A DNA stretch of 64,000 nt, from positions 2,480,001 through 2,544,000 of the forward strand of contig OZ244938.1 of the NCBI GenBank assembly GCA_965222175.1. The letters run 5' to 3'. Position 1 is the stretch's first letter. Every line of letters starts with the position of its first letter. Position numbers and translations under genes: made by a program. Source of the DNA: NORP240 sp965222175. Its GTDB lineage: Bacteria > Pseudomonadota > Gammaproteobacteria > Pseudomonadales > Pseudohongiellaceae. Below the pieces are notes generated by a model. It saw nothing but the letters and a program-made list of their open reading frames with translations, had not been told where the DNA came from and did no database searches. This document shows, one piece after another, positions 1-9,209 of the stretch.

Positions 1-689
1 AACGGATCGAAGTAGGACAGGTTTTCGATTTCGTCGTCGAACAGCTCGATGCGTATCGCATGGCGGTCCGATTCGGCGGGATAGATATCGATGACGTCCC
101 CACGCACCCTGAACGTCGCCCGGTGCAGTTCCACGTCGTTACGGGTGTACTGCAGGTCCGCCAGGCGTTTCAGCAGGTAACGCTGATCCATCTTGTCGCC
201 CCGGTCCAGGTGAACCACCATTTTCAGGTAGGACGTGGGATCCCCCAGGCCGTAGATGGAGGAGACCGTGGCCACCACGATGACATCCCGTCGCTCCAGC
301 AGGGCCTTGGTGGCGGACAGCCGCATCTGCTCGATGTGATCGTTGATGGAGGCGTCCTTCTCGATGTACAGGTCCGACGAGGGGACGTAGGCTTCCGGCT
401 GATAGTAGTCGTAGTAGGACACGAAGTATTCCACGGCGTTGTCCGGGAAAAACTCGGTAAATTCGCCGTAAAGCTGGGCCGCCAGAGTCTTGTTGTGGGC
501 CATGACCAGCGTGGGTCGCTGGGTACGCTCGATGATGTTGGCCACGGTATAGGTTTTACCGGAGCCGGTAACCCCCAACAGGGTCTGGGCATGCAGGCCG
601 GCTTCCAGGCCATCCACCAGCTGCTCAATGGCGTCGGGCTGGTCGCCGGCGGGTTTGAACTTGGCGTGGAGCTTGAAAGGCGTGGTCAT
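1..689 (-). CDS. uvrB: UvrABC excinuclease subunit B, N-terminal part (cut by window edge)
   Basis: The first ~229 residues of UvrB are present; the rest lies beyond the left edge (full-length UvrB is roughly 670 residues). UvrB is the helicase-like damage-verification subunit of cytoplasmic nucleotide-excision repair, loaded on DNA by UvrA and then recruiting UvrC. Visible are the start MTTPFKLHAK, the Walker A motif GVTGSGKT at residues 39-46, and the tyrosine-rich beta-hairpin region (YFVSYYDYYQPEAYVP, about residues 90-105) that probes for lesions. The ATG at 689-687 matches the usual UvrB N-terminus. The gene is divergent from the tRNA-Asn gene. No convincing LexA box was seen in 690-927. 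Identification is secure. Confidence 0.97.
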   Translation of the reverse strand, partial: MTTPFKLHAKFKPAGDQPDAIEQLVDGLEAGLHAQTLLGVTGSGKTYTVANIIERTQRPTLVMAHNKTLAAQLYGEFTEFFPDNAVEYFVSYYDYYQPEAYVPSSDLYIEKDASINDHIEQMRLSATKALLERRDVIVVATVSSIYGLGDPTSYLKMVVHLDRGDKMDQRYLLKRLADLQYTRNDVELHRATFRVRGDVIDIYPAESDRHAIRIELFDDEIENLSYFDP

Positions 690-864
690 CCGGTTGATTC
701 AGCATTTGTAACAGCTGCGGCTTGCCGCCCGGGACAACCTGGTTCAGGTAGCGCCAGCTACAGCCAGTTACAGGCCAGTTACAGAGAGCAGCGAGTAAAT
801 TCCCGGGGCAGGAACTGCAAACCTGCTATACTACCATGCGCAGTGACCGGTGTGCGTGCTCCTG

Positions 865-893
865 TTGACCCCACTCCAATTTGTCATTAGTAT
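865..893 (+). promoter_or_regulatory. Predicted sigma70 promoter of tRNA-Asn
   Basis: A -35 box TTGACC (865-870) and a -10 box TAGTAT (888-893) are separated by exactly 17 bases. They are followed by a GC-rich discriminator (ACGCGCG) typical of stringently controlled stable-RNA promoters. The tRNA starts 34 bases downstream of the -10 box. The boxes are seen in the sequence; promoter activity is inferred. Confidence 0.6.
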
Positions 894-927
894 ACGCGCG
901 TTTTCGGCATCTGCGTCGAAGCACTGC

Positions 928-1002
928 TGCCCAATAGCTCAATGGTAGAGTAGGTGACTGTTAATCACTTGGTTCCTGGTTCGAGTCCAGGTTGGGCAGC
1001 CA
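928..1002 (+). tRNA. tRNA-Asn (anticodon GUU)
   Basis: A complete cloverleaf can be folded. The acceptor stem is TGCCCAA/TTGGGCA, the anticodon stem is GGTGA/TCACT (one G-T pair), and the anticodon loop is CTGTTAA with anticodon GTT at 960-962. The T arm contains GGTTCGAGTCC. Discriminator base G999 is followed by an encoded CCA (1000-1002). The DNA on its 3' side is decayed accessory sequence, but no copy of the tRNA 3' end and no integrase were found in the window, so an island attachment site is not supported. Confidence 0.96.
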
Positions 1003-1067
1003 ATTCTCAAAATCAGCTTTTTCCACCCCTTCTTTCCGCCGTCTCGACTCCAGCTCAACGACAGTTA

Positions 1068-1262
1068 CTGACAAATTAACTGGGTATCTGTCATGGTTGT
1101 GCCATGAAATCCGGCAAAATGTATAAACGACACAGTTTCCCTCCTGAAATAATCCAACATGCAGTCTGGCTTTCCTTTCGGTTTAATCTGAGCCACCGCG
1201 ACATTTAGGATTTACTCGCCAAACGCGGCATTTGTGTGAGCTATGAGGCCATTCGATTATGG
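1068..1262 (+). mobile_element. IS6-family transposase remnant (5' end only)
   Basis: From the ATG at 1119 the reading frame gives the N-terminal signature of IS6-family transposases (RHSFPPEIIQHAVWL, then FRFNLSHRDI, a TAG stop, DLLAKRGICVSYEAIR). The fragment ends before the DDE catalytic domain. Its upstream flank (about 1068-1100) is nearly the same as the flank of the IS6-type remnant at 21879-21910 on the other strand, so the two derive from related elements. It is non-functional: an in-frame stop plus loss of most of the gene. It directly precedes a broken arsenite pump gene, which suggests IS-associated rearrangement. Confidence 0.75.
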
Positions 1263-1274
1263 GAGCTATGAGGA

Positions 1275-1926
1275 TTGACGTACTGTTGTCCAGTCCTTCG
1301 ATGCGGCTATCTGTCTGTCTGGGTGGCACTCTGTATCGTAACCGGCGTCATTGTGGGAGCAATCCTGCCGGATATATTCCGCCTGATAGCAGGCATCGAA
1401 TACGCCAATGTCAATCTGATTGTCGTGGTTCTCATCTGGATAATGATCTACCCGTTGATGGATAACGTGGATTTTGCGTCACTTCGAGACGTGGGCAGGC
1501 TACCTGACCCGCAGCAAACTGGACCGGTCGGGGGATCACCAGGAAGTGCGAGCTCTCACCGAGCGCCTCAAGCCGTTTTCGGTGCTTGGCCTGCTGGCAA
1601 CCGTGGTGCTGCTGTTCGGTTTTCAGGCGAAAGTGATTCTGAGACGGCCCGTGGTTATAGTACTGATCGCAGTTCCCCTGTTGATTCAGAGTTACGGAAT
1701 CTTTCTGCTCGCCTTCGGCTGGGCGTATCTCTAACGGGTGCCGTTCAGTACGGCGGCACTGATCGGCACGTCGAATTTTTTCGAGCTTGCCGCGGCAGTG
1801 GCCATCAGCCTGTTCGGGCTCGAATCAGGCGCGGCACTGGCGACCGTGGTCGGCGTGCTGGTGGAAGTGCCGGTGATACTGTCGCTGGTGAAGCTGGCAA
1901 TCCACCCGCGGCCGAAATTCCAATGA
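1275..1926 (+). pseudogene. ACR3-family arsenite efflux pump, internally deleted and frameshifted
   Basis: Three reading frames together give pieces of an ACR3-type arsenite/H+ antiporter. The first piece (VALCIVTGVIVGAILPD through YANVNLIVVVLIW to VDFASLRDVGR) covers the first two membrane spans. A second piece (LKPFSVLGLLATVVLLF, then VPLLIQSYGIFLLAFGW) and a third (LIGTSNFFELAAAVAISLFG, then LATVVGVLVEVPVI) cover the C-terminal spans, separated by a TAA at 1732-1734. The middle of the protein, including the family's essential cysteine region (APC motif), is missing. The gene cannot make a pump. An intact arsR-arsI pair lies at 52562-53385. Confidence 0.85.
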
Positions 1927-2067
1927 AATTTGTGTGAGACTTATTCCAGAATACGCTTGAGGGTGCTATCCTTTCCTGGAATATGATAGCGACTCGGGTT
2001 TGACCCGGATTCCCAGTGAAATCAGGCAGCCTGGATTTCCTGTAGGATTCAGCATCTGAGCATCAGC

Positions 2068-2283
2068 ATGATTTTCTCATACAGAACATTCATTCTGCCG
2101 GTAGCATCCATATTCCTGCTGACCTACTCTGTTTCCGGTCATGTAAGCAGGTCCTTGATTACAGACGGACTGCTGGTCGTGCCTCGTACTGATCTCGAAG
2201 GTTACGGTGCATTGCCTCTGGTCCCGCAGAAATTCTTCGACGTGACGTACATCGATTTAATTCCACCCAATAAGCCGCCCTAA
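2068..2283 (+). CDS. Small secreted hypothetical protein
   Basis: A 71-residue open frame whose first ~25 residues form a signal-peptide-like hydrophobic stretch (FILPVASIFLLTYSVSG). The remainder is short, polar and proline-rich at the end. I do not recognise a family. There is no clear ribosome-binding site before the ATG. It lies 71 bases upstream of another secreted hypothetical gene in the same direction, which gives weak contextual support. It could equally be the remnant of a larger gene. Confidence 0.45.
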   Translation: MIFSYRTFILPVASIFLLTYSVSGHVSRSLITDGLLVVPRTDLEGYGALPLVPQKFFDVTYIDLIPPNKPP

Positions 2284-2354
2284 AACGGTGGCAATGACAC
2301 GCCGACTGCCACCAGCAGCAGTCTGCAATTGAATCATTCGTAGGGAGCCCTGTT

Positions 2355-4712
2355 ATGATCGGAATCCATAGAACAACACCAGGAGTAGCAGTATTGTGCC
2401 TGTTTACCTTACTTCTGTCGGGGCCGGTTTTGGCCGATGTGCAGCCTGGCGTCTGGGAAGGCAGTGGGGTCTGTGGTGATATTCGTCGCGCCTATCGGCT
2501 TTCGATTGAACCGGGGGAGAGAGAGTTCCGGTCGGTCTTCGACAGGCTGGATGCCCCGGGTGGGCGTGTCATTGCCCGGCAGATAAATTCGGTTCCTGCT
2601 CCCAGAAATCCAACTGCCGATGAGGACGTGGTGCTGAGAATTAACTACAGTGCCACTCGAGCAGGGTGGTGGATAAAGGATTTTAACGAGCCTGAGGTCC
2701 CGCCCTATCTGGTGCTTTCCGCAGATAACGCAACAATTACCGAACGTTCGGACCGCCGGCAGTATTGTACTGACTTCGAGCTTCGGCAGGAAGATGCTCA
2801 GCTTGCGCTGGGTGGCGCCTCAAATGCATCCGAATTGCCACAACGAATGGCGGGGACATGGTACTGCAATCGGCCGGTCGGGCGGCTGGGATTCGAAATC
2901 CAGGAAGTCCGGGGCAATTCCTTCGACGGCGTGATTACACTTGGCTCACATCCCGATCAACAAGCCGGGGAAACTGGAACGATGAGTTTTCTGGGCGAAT
3001 TCGATCCGCAAAGCGGCACACTGACGATGATAGGTGATCAGTGGCTTGAATCGAGTGGTCGCAATCCTGAAATATTCGACATGACTGTCACACTGAGGGA
3101 GGGCGGTACTCGTGGAATAGGAATACGCAGCACTCGAACTTGTCAGACAGTTGAGTTGAGCGTGGAAGGGCATCAAATTGCGTCGGATATAACACCGGCA
3201 AATACGGCCATACCGGTCACTGAATGGTTGGACCCATCTGCCTGCATTACCTTGATTCATTGGGCTTCCCAAGCCCTTCCGGAGGCTGGGGTCAATACAC
3301 TCTATTCCAGCATCCAAGTAAGTCGGGTGCGTGAGATTGGAACCGGTCTGCTGGTCGATGCCCGTTTCGTGCCATTTTTTGGCAAGCCCTATGAAGACCT
3401 GGATGCCGTTGAAAAGGAACATGTTTCAGAGTTGGGGGACTACTGCACGAGATTGATTGCGTTGGAAACGCCGATGCGGCACAGCGGCGCGGCTCAATAT
3501 GCCGACTATTTTTTTCCACAGGTTAACGCGAGGCGTCCCGATCAGGGGAGCCTGGCTACGATCGGGCCAAGACTGCGCCTGCTCAAAGGCCGACTTGACG
3601 AGGAAATGGCTGAACTGGCAGGTCAACCGGTCACGGAAGCCGATATTCCGACGCTGACTGACCGCCTGATAGAGGTGGAAGACCGGTTTTCCGACCTTTG
3701 GCAAATCGATCGACAGACCGCCCTGGATCTGATCAATAATAAACTTGATGAAGCCCGCGGTGATCTTGAGCAGCGTTTAGTCGCGGAAATCGAATCGCTG
3801 CCACTGGACCTGGCAGCATACTATGAGGCGCTCGACATCGAATCCGGTATCAGGCTGCTTGCAGTGGACAGGGAGCGCTTTAACCGCTTACAAACAGCAC
3901 TGAATTCACGCCTGGAATCTATTGCCGACGAATTGTTGACCGCTCTTGCAATTGCGAATTCTCCTGCTTCCGGTGGATTACCGGCACTGGAAAGGTTTGT
4001 GAATGAGCTCGATGGAATCTGGCCTACCATCAATGAACATGTGTCTGAAAATGGAGCAGGGACTGAGTCTATTGCCGAAGTCGCGGAACGCCTGGCTGCC
4101 GACGCTTATGCTGGATTCGCCGAGCAGGCACAGAGAGTAATGGGGGCGGCAGAAGACTTCTATCAGCGAGAGCAGGCTTATCGTACGGTTGTCTATTTAC
4201 ACGCGACTTACACTCCCAATGCGGCGTTCCTGTCTGAAGTTTTCATCGATTATCATACTTTGGTGGATTCCATGGTGCCGGTGCCGACTCTGGCAGACCT
4301 GGTGGAAGAGAACGGCGAGCCGTCCTCTCTCGGTATCAAGCTGGCAACTGCCGGGTTTGTGAATGATTTCCTGAGTGGCCTGTCCATGGCATTTCCTTAT
4401 GACATTTTTGGATTCGCGTCCTCGATCAGAGTAGGCGCCGCGATCAAGGAAGCGTGTAGCGTCGCAGAAGCCGATTCCTACTGGTGTAATTTTCGACTTC
4501 GTGTGACCGGTAACCTGCCAATGGCCGGCATGTTGGGCAATATTCCCTCTCGGGCACGTTTTCAGCTACAGGGCGACGAATGGGTTATTGTTGAAACGCC
4601 ACCTTCCAGTTCCAATGCAGGCAGCGCTGGTGGTTCGGACTCCTGCGGACTACCTCTCGGTTGTTCTGCCGGTGAAATAGGGGCAAACGGTGTCATGGCG
4701 GGTCTATGGTAA
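2355..4712 (+). CDS. Large secreted hypothetical protein (785 aa)
   Basis: The protein starts with a signal peptide (VLCLFTLLLSGPVLA, cleavage near residue 27) and is otherwise soluble, so it is probably periplasmic or secreted. Residues ~30-270 contain two similar-looking segments, each starting with a Trp-rich turn (PGVWEGSGVC and MAGTWYCNRPVG), which could be a duplicated small beta domain. Residues ~390-680 are mostly helical and acidic with many Leu/Glu/Arg repeats. The C-terminus is Ser/Gly-rich with a Cys pair. The ATG follows AGGGA at a suitable distance. I do not recognise the family and infer no function. The reading frame is long, uninterrupted and uses codons like its neighbours, so it is a real gene. 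Confidence 0.8.
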   Translation: MIGIHRTTPGVAVLCLFTLLLSGPVLADVQPGVWEGSGVCGDIRRAYRLSIEPGEREFRSVFDRLDAPGGRVIARQINSVPAPRNPTADEDVVLRINYSATRAGWWIKDFNEPEVPPYLVLSADNATITERSDRRQYCTDFELRQEDAQLALGGASNASELPQRMAGTWYCNRPVGRLGFEIQEVRGNSFDGVITLGSHPDQQAGETGTMSFLGEFDPQSGTLTMIGDQWLESSGRNPEIFDMTVTLREGGTRGIGIRSTRTCQTVELSVEGHQIASDITPANTAIPVTEWLDPSACITLIHWASQALPEAGVNTLYSSIQVSRVREIGTGLLVDARFVPFFGKPYEDLDAVEKEHVSELGDYCTRLIALETPMRHSGAAQYADYFFPQVNARRPDQGSLATIGPRLRLLKGRLDEEMAELAGQPVTEADIPTLTDRLIEVEDRFSDLWQIDRQTALDLINNKLDEARGDLEQRLVAEIESLPLDLAAYYEALDIESGIRLLAVDRERFNRLQTALNSRLESIADELLTALAIANSPASGGLPALERFVNELDGIWPTINEHVSENGAGTESIAEVAERLAADAYAGFAEQAQRVMGAAEDFYQREQAYRTVVYLHATYTPNAAFLSEVFIDYHTLVDSMVPVPTLADLVEENGEPSSLGIKLATAGFVNDFLSGLSMAFPYDIFGFASSIRVGAAIKEACSVAEADSYWCNFRLRVTGNLPMAGMLGNIPSRARFQLQGDEWVIVETPPSSSNAGSAGGSDSCGLPLGCSAGEIGANGVMAGLW

Positions 4713-4795
4713 GTGAAATGCGACCGGCATATGCAGGCGGTTTCCGCTTGGAGAAACGTCTCCTGTGCAGCCTGGTTTTTGCCCGCCCGGATTGA

Positions 4796-5077
4796 CTATT
4801 CAATCGGGTTAACTCTGAGCTGATGCTGGGGGCAAACCAGGCAACCGCTGTCCGGCGTGGCATTGGAAAGGTCCACACCCTGATGGGGGCAGTATTGGGG
4901 AAATTTCCTGGTGATCCCATCAACCTTCAGAAAAATAAACCGGTTGTCACTGTCGATGATCGTGATTCTGCCTGCAGGCGTTCCAAATTTGTCGAAGCAT
5001 CTATCCCTTGATGCTGGCATAAACGCCGAGTCTGGAAACAGTTTCATCCTGCTTAGATTTGAAAATGCCGGACTCAC
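4796..5077 (-). CDS. Minimal Rieske-type [2Fe-2S] protein
   Basis: A 93-residue frame carrying a complete Rieske signature near its C-terminus: C-P-H, 16 residues, then C-P-Q-H (CPHQGVDLSNATPDSGCLVC...). This matches the Cys-X-His/Cys-X2-His ligand set of a [2Fe-2S] cluster. The preceding strand (NRFIFLKVDGITRKFPQY) fits the Rieske fold. The protein stops only eight residues after the second His, so it lacks the usual C-terminal strand and proline loop and may be a truncated remnant. The likely start is the Met at residue 11 (MKLFPDSAF) or the first Met. IS91-type debris begins just upstream, so loss of an original partner or N-terminus is plausible. Confidence 0.6.
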   Translation of the reverse strand: MSPAFSNLSRMKLFPDSAFMPASRDRCFDKFGTPAGRITIIDSDNRFIFLKVDGITRKFPQYCPHQGVDLSNATPDSGCLVCPQHQLRVNPIE

Positions 5078-5099
5078 ACGAATGTAATTGTAGATAAAA

Positions 5100-5850
5100 T
5101 CCCGGTTGAACCGGGGCGGCTCGGTAGTACAGCGGATTGACAGGACAAACCGTGTAGATGCTGTCTGATTGACGATTGAGCCGTGCAGAAGTTCGGCTGG
5201 CGTTCTTTCTCCTGTTCGTAGCTGCCTGTTTTTTCTTACTTCCCCTGCCCCGCCCTGCTGGGGTGATCATCGCGCGGTGTTTGCTGTTGCGTGCGAATAC
5301 CCGATGAAATCTTGTCAGATTGACTCTCGGCTTGGGTACCAGAGCCGCGAGTCTGGCTATAAAATCCAGCGGTTCGAAGATCACATGGGTAGTGCCATTG
5401 CGGAATGGGGTCTTCAGCTCGTAGCGTACCTTGCCCGCGGGGGTAAGTGACAGGCGCGGCTCGGCGACTGCGGGACGGGTGATGTGACGGCACAACCTCT
5501 CTACCTTGTCCACCAGCAGGGCTGGCACTTTCCACCATGCGACGGGCGCCGCAGCTGGGGCGGAAGCCTCGTCTTCTGCAGGAGAAGGTCACCAGCTTTT
5601 CGCGGTGACAACTCTCACAGCGGACTCTGAGAAACCCATGTTCCAGCTGGCCGCACTTCAGGAAGTCGGTGAACTCCCGCTGCACGTAGTCAGGCAGGGT
5701 TCTGCCTTCGGCCTTCAGGTGGGCTAGGAACGCGGGGTAATACTGCTCGACAAGCGGGTAGAGCAGTGTCGTTTCCGGCTGGTGGCGCCGGCAGCGGCGC
5801 GGGGGTCCGGCGGCAGGAAGCCCGCCGGGCGAGATAGCTGGCAGCGGCAC
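5100..5850 (-). pseudogene. IS91-family transposase, internally deleted and frameshifted (copy 1)
   Basis: The N-terminal zinc-binding part of an IS91-type rolling-circle transposase is present (FLRVRCESCHREKLVTFSC, then GFRPSCGARRM). It is followed directly by the C-terminal part (VERLCRHITRPAVAEPRLS, KTPFRNGTTHVIFEP, LVPKPRVNLTRFHRVFA). The entire central catalytic region (HUH and tyrosine motifs) is missing, joined at a short LVDKVERL-like stretch. A frameshift near 5525 further separates the two parts. Translation would begin at a GTG (5850-5848). The same deletion junction occurs in copy 2 (11307-11909), so the deletion predates the duplication. Non-functional. Confidence 0.8.
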
Positions 5851-6293
5851 GTCGAGGTCCCTTTCGACTGGGTGTTATTGCCAGAGTAGTTTGTAACAGC
5901 GTAACTGGCGCTGAATGTTGGTTTTTTCCTGGAACGCCGGTATCAGGCTGTCTGAATCTGCTTCGTTCGCGTCGCGGAGGTTTGAACTCAGGCGATAGTG
6001 GCTATATCCACGCCAGGTTCGGACACCGCCCTACTCTACCAATGCGCTGAAGTGAGACGGTGATCAGTAGCCTCTTCATGCCAATGTCAACCCACGCCTG
6101 ACATTAACCTTCTAAGGCGGAAGCCGATCTTCTGGTTTCCAACAACCTGGCAGCCTGCTGTTTGCACGCCAACTCATTGAATCTATATCATAAATACTGG
6201 CTTCCAGGCGTCCTTCACAGAATCGAACGCAGTTTTTACCCCTGGAGGCGGTGCTATGCAGAGAGTTCTATATGCGTCCACGATGGGCAGCCA
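5271..6293 (-). repeat. IS91-derived long repeat, copy 1
   Basis: This ~1-kb segment is closely repeated at 11331-12172 continued at 14604-14792, where an IS66 element splits it. It covers the transposase remnant and ~440 bases upstream of it with no recognisable gene. Copy 1 has CCTTCTAAGG where copy 2 originally had CCTTACTAAGG. Similarity stops abruptly at both ends (…GGTGTTTG on the left and ATGGGCAG on the right), as expected for a mobile or duplicated unit. The part from 5851 to 6293 shows no other feature. Confidence 0.75.
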
Positions 6294-6416
6294 CTTTCCC
6301 CACTGATTCAGCAAGTTGCCTACGCTTCTATTCCAAGCTGAAAATTCAAATCAGAAAAAGCAGCAAATAAGCAGCAACATTGATCAAAGATGTTCTGAAT
6401 CCATATTTTGTCCGAA

Positions 6417-6680
6417 TTACCTTCCCGCCAGCCTTCCCTTTGACCCCCACAGTTTCGGGGGGCTGTCGGCCGTATGGTAATTAGTGAAGGAAAGTCCCTC
6501 TGCCGCCAGCCGGGCGATACTCGGTGTATCAATCTCGCTACCGAATGGGGAAATATCAATAAAGCCAAGATCATCGGCCAGAATCAGTACGATATTGGGT
6601 TGCCGGGCACTGACGAGGAGCGGGGTGACCAGGACAGCGATCAGCGCAGCGCTGAGAAAGACGTTTAATCGGCTATTCAT
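6417..6680 (-). pseudogene. Arylsulfatase-type gene truncated before the active site
   Basis: The frame begins with a signal peptide (NVFLSAALIAVLVTPLLVSA) followed by the sulfatase N-terminal signature RQPNIVLILADDLGFID, with the metal-binding Asp pair, then IARLAAEGLSFTNYHTA. In intact sulfatases this is followed at once by the Cys/Ser-X-Pro-X-Arg motif that is converted to formylglycine. Here the sequence diverges into unrelated residues (DSPPKLWGSKGR) exactly at that point and stops. About 80% of the protein is missing, so this is a broken gene. The ATG at 6680-6678 is chosen because it precedes the signal peptide. Confidence 0.75.
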
Positions 6681-6957
6681 GGCTATCCTTCCGCAACGTG
6701 TTGGTAAAACCCAGGATTGCCGCAGATATCCGCGGAGCGAACAAGCAGGTACAGATTTATTCGGCATCCCGGGGCGTTGCCGATGCCCGATCCCCGACCT
6801 GACCGGGCCCGCAACCCCAATTTTGTGACCCAAATAATCCGTCGTCGATTGGAACCGGATTCCCTGCAACAGCCCCGAATTCCTGCGCAATATGGTAAGG
6901 TTTCAACGAATCAACAAAAAAGCGGGAACGGTATCCGTTCTGCAACCAGGTACCGCC

Positions 6958-9198
6958 ATGGCCAACTTCTTTCAGGAGTTAAAGCGAAGAAAAGTATTTC
7001 GCGTTGCTGCGATCTACGCGGTGGGCGCCTGGCTGCTTATTCAAGTCGCCGACACCGTCGCGCCGCTGCTGAATCTGCCGGAAATTACACCGCGTCTGGT
7101 GCTGTTCCTGCTGCTGATCCTGTTTCCCGTCGCACTGTTCCTGGCATGGGCCTACGAGCTGTCACCGGAGGGAGTGCGAACGCTATCAGCAGGACACCCT
7201 GACCCGGAGCCGCCCGCCCCGCACCAGTCTGATCGAAGACTGCTCTACGCCACCTTTGGACTGGTTCTGCTGGTAGCCGCTTTCCAGATCAGCGATCGGT
7301 TTCTTGTCGACAACCGGGGAGAGAACGACCCCGTCGGACCCAGTACGACAACGTCGTCAGATCGCGTCATTCAATTCGCCATACCGCTTGGCGAAGGCCA
7401 GGACCAAAACATTTACCTGGGTGATTGGGCAAATACGCTGTTTGGTCGGCCGAGCACACCGGCTGTCGCCCTTTCCAACGATGGCAGGACGCTGTATTAC
7501 TCAGGCTGGTCTCTGGCAGAAGAGGTTGAGTCCAGGATTTATGCCAGGCGACTGGATCGGGAACGGGCAAATCCGGTCCTGGGCACTGAAAGCGCAATCA
7601 GTTTCTTCTTATCAGCAGACAGCGAGTCGATTGGGTTTTTCACCAGCTCGGCACGATCAGGAGGCGAATACCGGTTGAACCGGGTGCCGGCAAGTGGTGG
7701 CAACGTGGAGGTTATCGCCACTGTGCAACCGGACGCCTGTTGCGGTGCCTGGAGTGAGGACGGCACGATCGTTTATTCAGCACCCCTGGAAGATGATTCG
7801 AGTTACTTCGGACTGTATCGACTCCCGGCAAACGGCGGCGAACCTGAACTACTGGTAGACCCGCGTTCATCCGCATCGGAATTGCGACGGTACTCTCGCC
7901 CACACTTTCTGCCGGACGGCAATGCGCTGCTGTTCCACGGCACATCCGTCAACCTGGGCCCAGAGTTTTCAGAGATCCTCGTGCTGAATTTGCAGACTGG
8001 ATTGCAGAGCACACTCTTTAACAATGGTTCAAACCCGCATTACCTGGTTGAAAGCGGGCATTTGCTGTTCGTCCGGGAGGGCATGCTGATGGGCGCAGGA
8101 CTGGATGAAGCCACGCTGACGCTGACTTCAGACGAATTCGTTCTCGCGGAGAACATTATGCACGCGTTGAACATGCCAAACTTTGCCACTGAGACCGGCA
8201 TCGCTCAGTTTGCAGTTTCCCGGACTGGCGACGTGGTTTATGCCAGTGGCGGAAAATTTCCGGATTTACAGATCGATTTGATGGAGGTGCAACAAGTTGG
8301 CGATGCACAGGAGATAAACCTGCAATCCTTTGCTGACCTGCAACCAATCCATGTCCGATTGTCACCCGATCAGCGCAGGCTGGCCGTATCCGGAACCCTT
8401 ATCGGCGACCAGCGTCGTGAAAGAAATCTGTATGTGATTGATCTTGAGCGTGATGTTGCTACGCTTATCGACATCGCAGCAGATCAGAACCGCGGGCCTA
8501 TCTGGAGCCCGGATGGTGAGCGCCTCCTGTTCTCCTCGAACCTTGAAGACGGGATACTCAATATTTACACGGTATCCGTGGACGGCAGCGATGAGACGCC
8601 CCAGCGGCTTAGCCCATCATCTACTTTACAGGTGGCTGGATCCTGGTCACAGGATGGAACTATTGCCTACGTGGAAGGAGGTGATATCTGGGTGATTCCC
8701 CCAGGACGTGACCCGGAACCGTTTGTCGATACCGCGGCGGTCGAATGGTATCCGACGTTTTCACCGGACGGGCGCTGGCTGGCTTACACAGCTTCCACCG
8801 AGACGGCGGGCGGAGTCTACGTGCGCCCCTTTCCCGGACCTGGACCTGCAATAACCCTCTCTTCTGCGCCGAATGTTCAAGAACTGGCCTGGTCAAAGGA
8901 TGGAGCAAAGCTCTACTTTTCGCAGGAGGACAGTTTACTGCAGCGGTGGGTCATGATGTCGGTGGACTTTAATGATGGTCAACCTTCGCGGGCACAGCGC
9001 ATAATCGACGACTGGCATTATACGCGCACCCTTGTAGTCCGCAGCTACGACGTCTCAGCGGACGATACGTTTTTCGCTTTGTTGCTGGGAGGAGGCTTTG
9101 TGCCGGATGAATCGGGATGGCGTCAGACTTTCAGATCTAACGAGTTACATCTTATGATGAATTTTTCGGCGCTTCTCCGGGAACGCACCAGCAACTGA
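6958..9198 (+). CDS. Membrane-anchored TolB-like beta-propeller protein
   Basis: A 746-residue protein. The N-terminal block MANFFQELKRRKVFRVAAIY starts a conserved module found in many gammaproteobacterial sensor-like proteins. It has membrane spans at about residues 15-35 and 46-66 and a third near 92-110. The rest (about 150-740) is a series of PD40/WD40-like TolB repeats with characteristic turns such as WSPDGERLLFSS and FSPDGRWLAYTAS, which form a beta-propeller, probably on the periplasmic side. Such propellers usually bind proteins or peptides; the ligand is unknown. The ATG at 6958 is preferred over an upstream frame extension because the family starts with M-x-FFxELKRRKVFRV. It is the first intact gene after the IS91 debris. 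Confidence 0.85.
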   Translation: MANFFQELKRRKVFRVAAIYAVGAWLLIQVADTVAPLLNLPEITPRLVLFLLLILFPVALFLAWAYELSPEGVRTLSAGHPDPEPPAPHQSDRRLLYATFGLVLLVAAFQISDRFLVDNRGENDPVGPSTTTSSDRVIQFAIPLGEGQDQNIYLGDWANTLFGRPSTPAVALSNDGRTLYYSGWSLAEEVESRIYARRLDRERANPVLGTESAISFFLSADSESIGFFTSSARSGGEYRLNRVPASGGNVEVIATVQPDACCGAWSEDGTIVYSAPLEDDSSYFGLYRLPANGGEPELLVDPRSSASELRRYSRPHFLPDGNALLFHGTSVNLGPEFSEILVLNLQTGLQSTLFNNGSNPHYLVESGHLLFVREGMLMGAGLDEATLTLTSDEFVLAENIMHALNMPNFATETGIAQFAVSRTGDVVYASGGKFPDLQIDLMEVQQVGDAQEINLQSFADLQPIHVRLSPDQRRLAVSGTLIGDQRRERNLYVIDLERDVATLIDIAADQNRGPIWSPDGERLLFSSNLEDGILNIYTVSVDGSDETPQRLSPSSTLQVAGSWSQDGTIAYVEGGDIWVIPPGRDPEPFVDTAAVEWYPTFSPDGRWLAYTASTETAGGVYVRPFPGPGPAITLSSAPNVQELAWSKDGAKLYFSQEDSLLQRWVMMSVDFNDGQPSRAQRIIDDWHYTRTLVVRSYDVSADDTFFALLLGGGFVPDESGWRQTFRSNELHLMMNFSALLRERTSN

Positions 9199-9209
9199 GC
9201 CGCTCGTAA

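Noticed and set aside
690..864. SOS box for uvrB and tandem CAGTTACAG-like repeats
   Set aside because: CTG...CAG pairs are present but none has the right spacing or AT-rich centre of a LexA site; the CAGTTACAG-type repeats are short and irregular.
60..890. 276-residue open frame on the plus strand
   Set aside because: Antisense to uvrB and runs into the intergenic region; not protein-like.
928..1002. tRNA-Asn as attachment site of a genomic island
   Set aside because: The downstream DNA is accessory, but there is no integrase and no second copy of the tRNA 3' end in the window.
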